NCBI RefSeq assembly: GCF_004217615.1 | Contig: NZ_SHLD01000001.1 | Coordinates: 5,394,001-5,458,000, forward strand | Direction of reading: 5' to 3' | From: Micromonospora kangleipakensis | GTDB taxonomy: Bacteria; Actinomycetota; Actinomycetes; Mycobacteriales; Micromonosporaceae | DNA: 64,000 bases | Shown: piece by piece, positions 60,668-64,000 of the stretch | Layout: the number at the start of each line of letters is the position of its first letter | Numbering within the stretch: position 1 is the first letter of the stretch | The notes under the pieces: model-generated | Databases searched by the model: none | What the model was told of the DNA's origin: nothing | Seen by the model: the letters and a program-made list of their open reading frames with translations, nothing else | Position numbers and translations under genes: made by a program

Positions 60668-62743
60668 TCACTGCGAATCGGGGGTCAGGCGTACCCGGCG
60701 GAGCAGTTGCGCGTTGAGCGCGACCACGATGGTGGAGGCGGACATGAGCACCGCGGCGATCGCCGGGCTGAGCGCTATCCCGGCCCAGGCCAGCACGCCG
60801 GCGGCGAGCGGGATGGCCACCACGTTGTAACCGGCGGCCCAGGCCAGGTTCTGGAGCATCTTCCGGTACGACGCCCGGGACAGCCGGATCACGCCGGTGA
60901 CGGCGCGCGGGTCGGAGGATGCCAGGATCACCCCGGCCGACTCGATCGCCACGTCGGTGCCGGCGCCGATGGCCAGCCCCACGTCGGCGCGGGCCAGCGC
61001 CGGGGCGTCGTTCACGCCGTCGCCGACCATCGCCACGGTGAGGCCACGGGCCTGGAGCTCGGCGACCGCCTTGTCCTTGTCGGCGGGGAGCACCTCGGCG
61101 AAGACCTCGTCCACGCCGGGGCGAAAGCCCAGGTCGGCGGCGACCGCCTCGGCGACCGGCCGGGCGTCTCCGGTGATCATGACGATCTTCTTCACCCCCT
61201 GCTCGCGCAGCTCCGCGATCGCCGCGCGGGCCTCCGGCCGGACCTCGTCCTCAAGGGCGAAGCCGGCGGCCACCTGCGGCCGGCCGCCCTGCGGCAGCCG
61301 GACCAGGTGCAGCACCGCCGCGCCCCGCGCCGACCAGCCCTCCGCGGCCCGGGTCAGCTCGTCGGGGACCGCCACCCCGAGCTCGCGGAGCAGGGCCGGG
61401 CCGCCGACCGCCCAGGTGGTGTCGTCGACGACCGCCTGGACGCCCCGGCCGGTCAGCGACCGGAAGTCCCGGGCCCGGGCCCGCAGGCCGCGGTCCTGCG
61501 CCGCCTGCACCAGCGCCCGGGCCAGCGGGTGCTCGCTGTCGGCCTCGACCGCTCCCGCGATCCGCAGCGCCTCGTCCTCGCCGAGCCCGCCGGCCGCGGC
61601 CACGCCGGTGACGGTGTGCTTGCCCTTGGTCAGGGTGCCGGTCTTGTCGAACAGCACGGTGTCGACCGTCCGCATCCGTTCCAGGGCGAGGCGGTCCTTG
61701 ACCAGGATGCCGGCCCGGGCCGACAGCGCCGTCGACAGGGCGATCACCAGCGGGATGGCCAGCCCGAGGGCGTGCGGGCAGGCGATCACCAGCACGGTGA
61801 CCGTCCGCACCACCGCCTGGCCGAGGTTGCCGGCCACTCCCCAGGCGAGGAACGTGACCACCGCGGCGACCGCGGCGACGTAGAACAGCAGCGCGGCGAA
61901 CCGGTCGGCGAGCACCTGGGCGCGCCCGCTGGAGGCCTGCGCCTGCGCGACCAGCCGACCGATGCCCGCGAGGGCCGTGTCCTCGCCGACGGCCTCGACG
62001 CGTACCCGCAGGGCGGAGTCGGTGGCGACGGTGCCGGCGACCACCCGGTCTCCGACGGCGCGCGACACCGGCCGGGACTCCCCCGTGATCATCGACTCGT
62101 CCAGTGCGGCGGCGCCGTCGACGATGCGGCCGTCGGCGGGGACGCGGCCGCCGGAGCGGACCAGCACCACGTCACCGACCCGCAGCTCGGCGACCGGCAC
62201 CCGCCGGACCTCGCCGTCGTCGACCCGTTCCGCGTCGTCGGGGAGCAGGGCCGCGAGGGCGGCCAGGGCGCCCTGCGCCTGACCGATCGCCTTCATCTCC
62301 TGCCAGTGCCCCAGCAGCATGATGGTCACCAGCGCCGCCAGCTCCCACCAGAAGTCCAGGTCGAAGGCGCCCAGGCTGGTGGCGACGGAGGCGGCGTACG
62401 CCACCACGAGCGCCACCGAGATCAGCAGCATCATGCCGGGCGTGCGGGCCCGCACCTCCCGGACGCCGCCGACGAGGAACGGCCAGCCGCCGTAGCAGAA
62501 GACCACCGAACCGAGGACCGGGCCGACCCACCTGATGCCCGGGAAGTCGATCGAGTAGTCGAACCACTCCATCACCATGTGGCTGGTGGCCACGATCGGC
62601 AGCGTCAACGCCAGGCTCAGCCAGAACTTGCGCCGGAACTGCTCGGGGTCGTGCCCCGCGTGCTTGTCGTGCCCGCCGCCGTGGCCGTGGTGCCCGCCCC
62701 TCACCGCGTCCTGGTGCGCGGGCGGCTGGTGTTCCTGTTCCAT
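60668..62743 (-). CDS. copB: Copper-translocating P1B-type ATPase (CopB-like)
   Basis: The 691-residue pump has a His-rich N-terminus (GGHHGHGGGHDKHAG, residues 17-31) instead of a CxxC metal domain, the transmembrane CPH motif (VLVIACPHALGLA), the phosphorylated DKTGTLT, the HP of the P1B nucleotide domain (DSEHPLARALV) and [14 protein letters not shown] with a His-rich end is typical of CopB/subgroup IB-3 copper pumps. GGAGG and GGTGGAG lie before the ATG. Two CsoR-like boxes overlap its promoter. Confidence 0.92.
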   Translation of the reverse strand: MEQEHQPPAHQDAVRGGHHGHGGGHDKHAGHDPEQFRRKFWLSLALTLPIVATSHMVMEWFDYSIDFPGIRWVGPVLGSVVFCYGGWPFLVGGVREVRARTPGMMLLISVALVVAYAASVATSLGAFDLDFWWELAALVTIMLLGHWQEMKAIGQAQGALAALAALLPDDAERVDDGEVRRVPVAELRVGDVVLVRSGGRVPADGRIVDGAAALDESMITGESRPVSRAVGDRVVAGTVATDSALRVRVEAVGEDTALAGIGRLVAQAQASSGRAQVLADRFAALLFYVAAVAAVVTFLAWGVAGNLGQAVVRTVTVLVIACPHALGLAIPLVIALSTALSARAGILVKDRLALERMRTVDTVLFDKTGTLTKGKHTVTGVAAAGGLGEDEALRIAGAVEADSEHPLARALVQAAQDRGLRARARDFRSLTGRGVQAVVDDTTWAVGGPALLRELGVAVPDELTRAAEGWSARGAAVLHLVRLPQGGRPQVAAGFALEDEVRPEARAAIAELREQGVKKIVMITGDARPVAEAVAADLGFRPGVDEVFAEVLPADKDKAVAELQARGLTVAMVGDGVNDAPALARADVGLAIGAGTDVAIESAGVILASSDPRAVTGVIRLSRASYRKMLQNLAWAAGYNVVAIPLAAGVLAWAGIALSPAIAAVLMSASTIVVALNAQLLRRVRLTPDSQ

Positions 62744-62768
62744 CGAACTCCACCTCCACAAGCACCAT

Positions 62769-62818
62769 ATACCCCCCAGGGGTATGAGACAACGTTCGTG
62801 GCGTACCCCGGAGGGGTA
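62769..62818 (-). promoter_or_regulatory. Copper-responsive promoter with two CsoR-like operators
   Basis: TACCCC-N3-GGGGTA occurs twice: 62769-62785 (as ATACCCC-CCA-GGGGTAT) and 62804-62818, centres 34 bp apart. Minus-strand promoter elements TTGTCT and TATGGT with a 17-bp spacer flank the first box, so repressor binding would block RNA polymerase. The form TACCCC...GGGGTA is that known for CsoR. The csoR gene is not in the window. Confidence 0.75.
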
Positions 62819-62907
62819 GTGACCTTCGACCCCTGGGCAAGGGCCATCCTTCCGTGTCCGACCGGCCCGGACCGGAGCAACGGTCGGGAGCACGGAAGGA
62901 GACGGCG

Positions 62908-63057
62908 ATGGGAGCTCCGCGGGCGGCGTCAACCGGGATCAACCGGCGGCGTTGCGGGCGACCTGGACGCCGACAAGCCCGGGCAGTGGATGACCCACTG
63001 CCACACGCCTACCACGCCGGAACCGGCATGATGGTGGACCTCGCCTACCAGGCCTGA
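62908..63057 (+). pseudogene. Remnant of a multicopper oxidase
   Basis: An ATG at 62908 after AAGGAGA opens a 49-codon frame ending GTGMMVDLAYQA. A second frame just before it reads KPGQWMTHCHT. Joined by a 1-nt shift they give the C-terminal copper site of a multicopper oxidase (HCH...AYHAGTGMM). Most of the gene between start and C-terminus is missing, so this is an internally deleted, frameshifted relic in a copper locus. A 9-bp inverted repeat (62848-62856 and 62891-62899) overlaps the ribosome-binding site. Confidence 0.65.
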
Positions 63058-63139
63058 CCCGGCCGGCCCGGGCCCCGTCGGCGGGACACCGGCGGGCGGT
63101 CCGGGTTAGCCTCGGGGCACGGTCGGCCCGGGGAGCGGC

Positions 63140-64000
63140 ATGAGCAGCCAGACGACGGAGACGGTGATGCCCGCGGCCTTCTTCGGCCACGGCAACCCGA
63201 TGAACGCCCTCGAGGTCAACCGGTACACCACCGCGTGGCGGGACTTCGGGCGGGCGGTGCCGCGACCCCGGGCGATCCTGGTCGTCTCCGCGCACTGGTA
63301 CATCGGCGCCACCGCCGTCACGGCCATGCCGCGACCCCGCACCATCCACGACTTCTACGGCTTCCCGCGGCAACTGTTCGACCTGGAGTACCCGGCGCCG
63401 GGGCTGCCCGAGCTGGCCGAGGAGATCAGCGACGCCGTGCACCCCACCTGGGTCGGCGCCGACGTGGACTCCTGGGGCATCGACCACGGCACCTGGTCGG
63501 TGCTGACGCACGCCTTCCCCGACGCGGACGTCCCGGTGGTGCAGTTGAGCATCAACGCGTTCAAGGGGCTGGACTACCACCTGGACCTGGGGGCCCGGCT
63601 CGCGCCGCTGCGGAAGCGCGGGGTGCTGGTCGTGGCCAGCGGCAACGTGGTGCACAACCTTGGCGGGGTGGACCCGCGGCTGACCGACGAGGGCTTCGAC
63701 TGGGCGCGGCGCTTCGACGACGCGGCCCGGGAGGTCCTGCTCGGCGCGCCGACCGAGGCGGCCCGGCTGGACGGCCACCGCGACTACGACCTGGCCGTCC
63801 CGACGCCGGACCACTTCATCCCGCTGCTGTACCTGGCGGGGCTGGCCGACACCGCCGCGGGCCGCCCGGAGGTGCTGGTCGACGGGTACGCGTACGGATC
63901 GCTCTCGATGACCGCGTACACCCTGGGGCTCAGCTGCCGGCCGGCGGCGCCGGCGACCGGCGCGCCCTCGCTGCCGGCCGACGTGCCGGCGGACTCGGCG
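63140..64000 (+). CDS. LigB/DODA-type extradiol dioxygenase family protein (3' end outside window)
   Basis: The 287 visible codons resemble YgiD/4,5-DOPA extradiol dioxygenase. FFGHGNPMNAL near 13, VVSAHWYIGA near 50, WGIDHGTW near 112 and GNVVHNLGG near 170 supply the conserved histidines of the metal site, and TPDHFIPLLYLAGL near 220 is the family C-terminal motif. It opens a catechol ring with O2 or a close variant. GGGGAGcggc precedes the ATG. The expected full length is about 260-300 residues, so only the end may be missing. Confidence 0.88.
   Translation, partial: MSSQTTETVMPAAFFGHGNPMNALEVNRYTTAWRDFGRAVPRPRAILVVSAHWYIGATAVTAMPRPRTIHDFYGFPRQLFDLEYPAPGLPELAEEISDAVHPTWVGADVDSWGIDHGTWSVLTHAFPDADVPVVQLSINAFKGLDYHLDLGARLAPLRKRGVLVVASGNVVHNLGGVDPRLTDEGFDWARRFDDAAREVLLGAPTEAARLDGHRDYDLAVPTPDHFIPLLYLAGLADTAAGRPEVLVDGYAYGSLSMTAYTLGLSCRPAAPATGAPSLPADVPADSA

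Overview
The window is about 73% G+C with dense, often 4-bp-overlapping genes, frequent GTG/TTG starts and many TANNNT boxes placed 6-8 nt before a start codon (leaderless mRNAs). With the gene content (ECF42-type sigma with DGPF partner, SAM-IV riboswitch, RRHVDL leader peptide, F420-type PPOX protein, GH25 lysozyme), this points to an actinomycete, most likely Micromonospora or another Micromonosporaceae. It reads as ordinary chromosome with two or three accessory patches.

Layout. 1-1.4 kb: 5' part of a branched-chain amino-acid ABC operon (livG-livF) behind a promoter with a palindromic operator. 1.5-8.2 kb: a lower-G+C, loosely packed stretch of small enzymes (GNAT, PPOX, VOC, LysE exporter), orphan proteins and two decayed genes. 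8.4-14.3 kb: a fatty-acyl/branched-acyl-CoA module (AMP ligase, SDR, acyl-CoA dehydrogenase, TetR, carboxyltransferase) around one divergent operator. 14.4-16.8 kb: DGPF protein, ECF42-type sigma and SMP-30 protein in one operon. 17-18.5 kb: secreted lysozyme and amidase. 18.6-22.4 kb: P-type ATPase, then ArsR and SRPBCC genes with a perfect palindrome at the junction. 22.5-31.8 kb: DUF2199, NUDIX, molybdopterin oxidoreductase, KptA, lipoprotein, aldo/keto reductase, ABC exporter and glucose-6-phosphate isomerase.

31.9-38.7 kb is the most accessory-looking stretch: a toxin-less Phd-like protein, a GNAT gene, a tnpB element bounded by about 30-bp imperfect inverted repeats, then a two-gene SWIM zinc-finger plus large helical-repeat unit ending at a long hairpin. 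38.7-44.2 kb: PadR/acyl-CoA dehydrogenase operon, PIG-V-like mannosyltransferase and a FAD oxidoreductase. 44.3-47.2 kb: a SAM-IV riboswitch, a conserved Cys-containing leader peptide and an attenuator-like hairpin precede a polar amino-acid ABC transporter, so the operon is predicted to import a sulfur amino acid.

48.5-57 kb holds the best candidate for a little-understood system: a seven-gene minus-strand operon (Zn-type dehydrogenase, degenerate 6-pyruvoyltetrahydropterin synthase homologue, GT4 glycosyltransferase, methyltransferase, LPG-synthase-like membrane protein, GTP cyclohydrolase II, RibD-type reductase), divergent from a CDP-alcohol phosphatidyltransferase and an LtaS-like membrane sulfatase. 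It joins GTP-derived pyrimidine/pterin chemistry to envelope lipid and glycan chemistry. 57.4-60.5 kb is a molybdate operon (HTH-TOBE regulator, modA, modB, modC). 60.7-63.1 kb is a copper locus: a CopB-type ATPase under two CsoR-like boxes and the remnant of a multicopper oxidase. The window ends inside a LigB/DODA-type dioxygenase gene.
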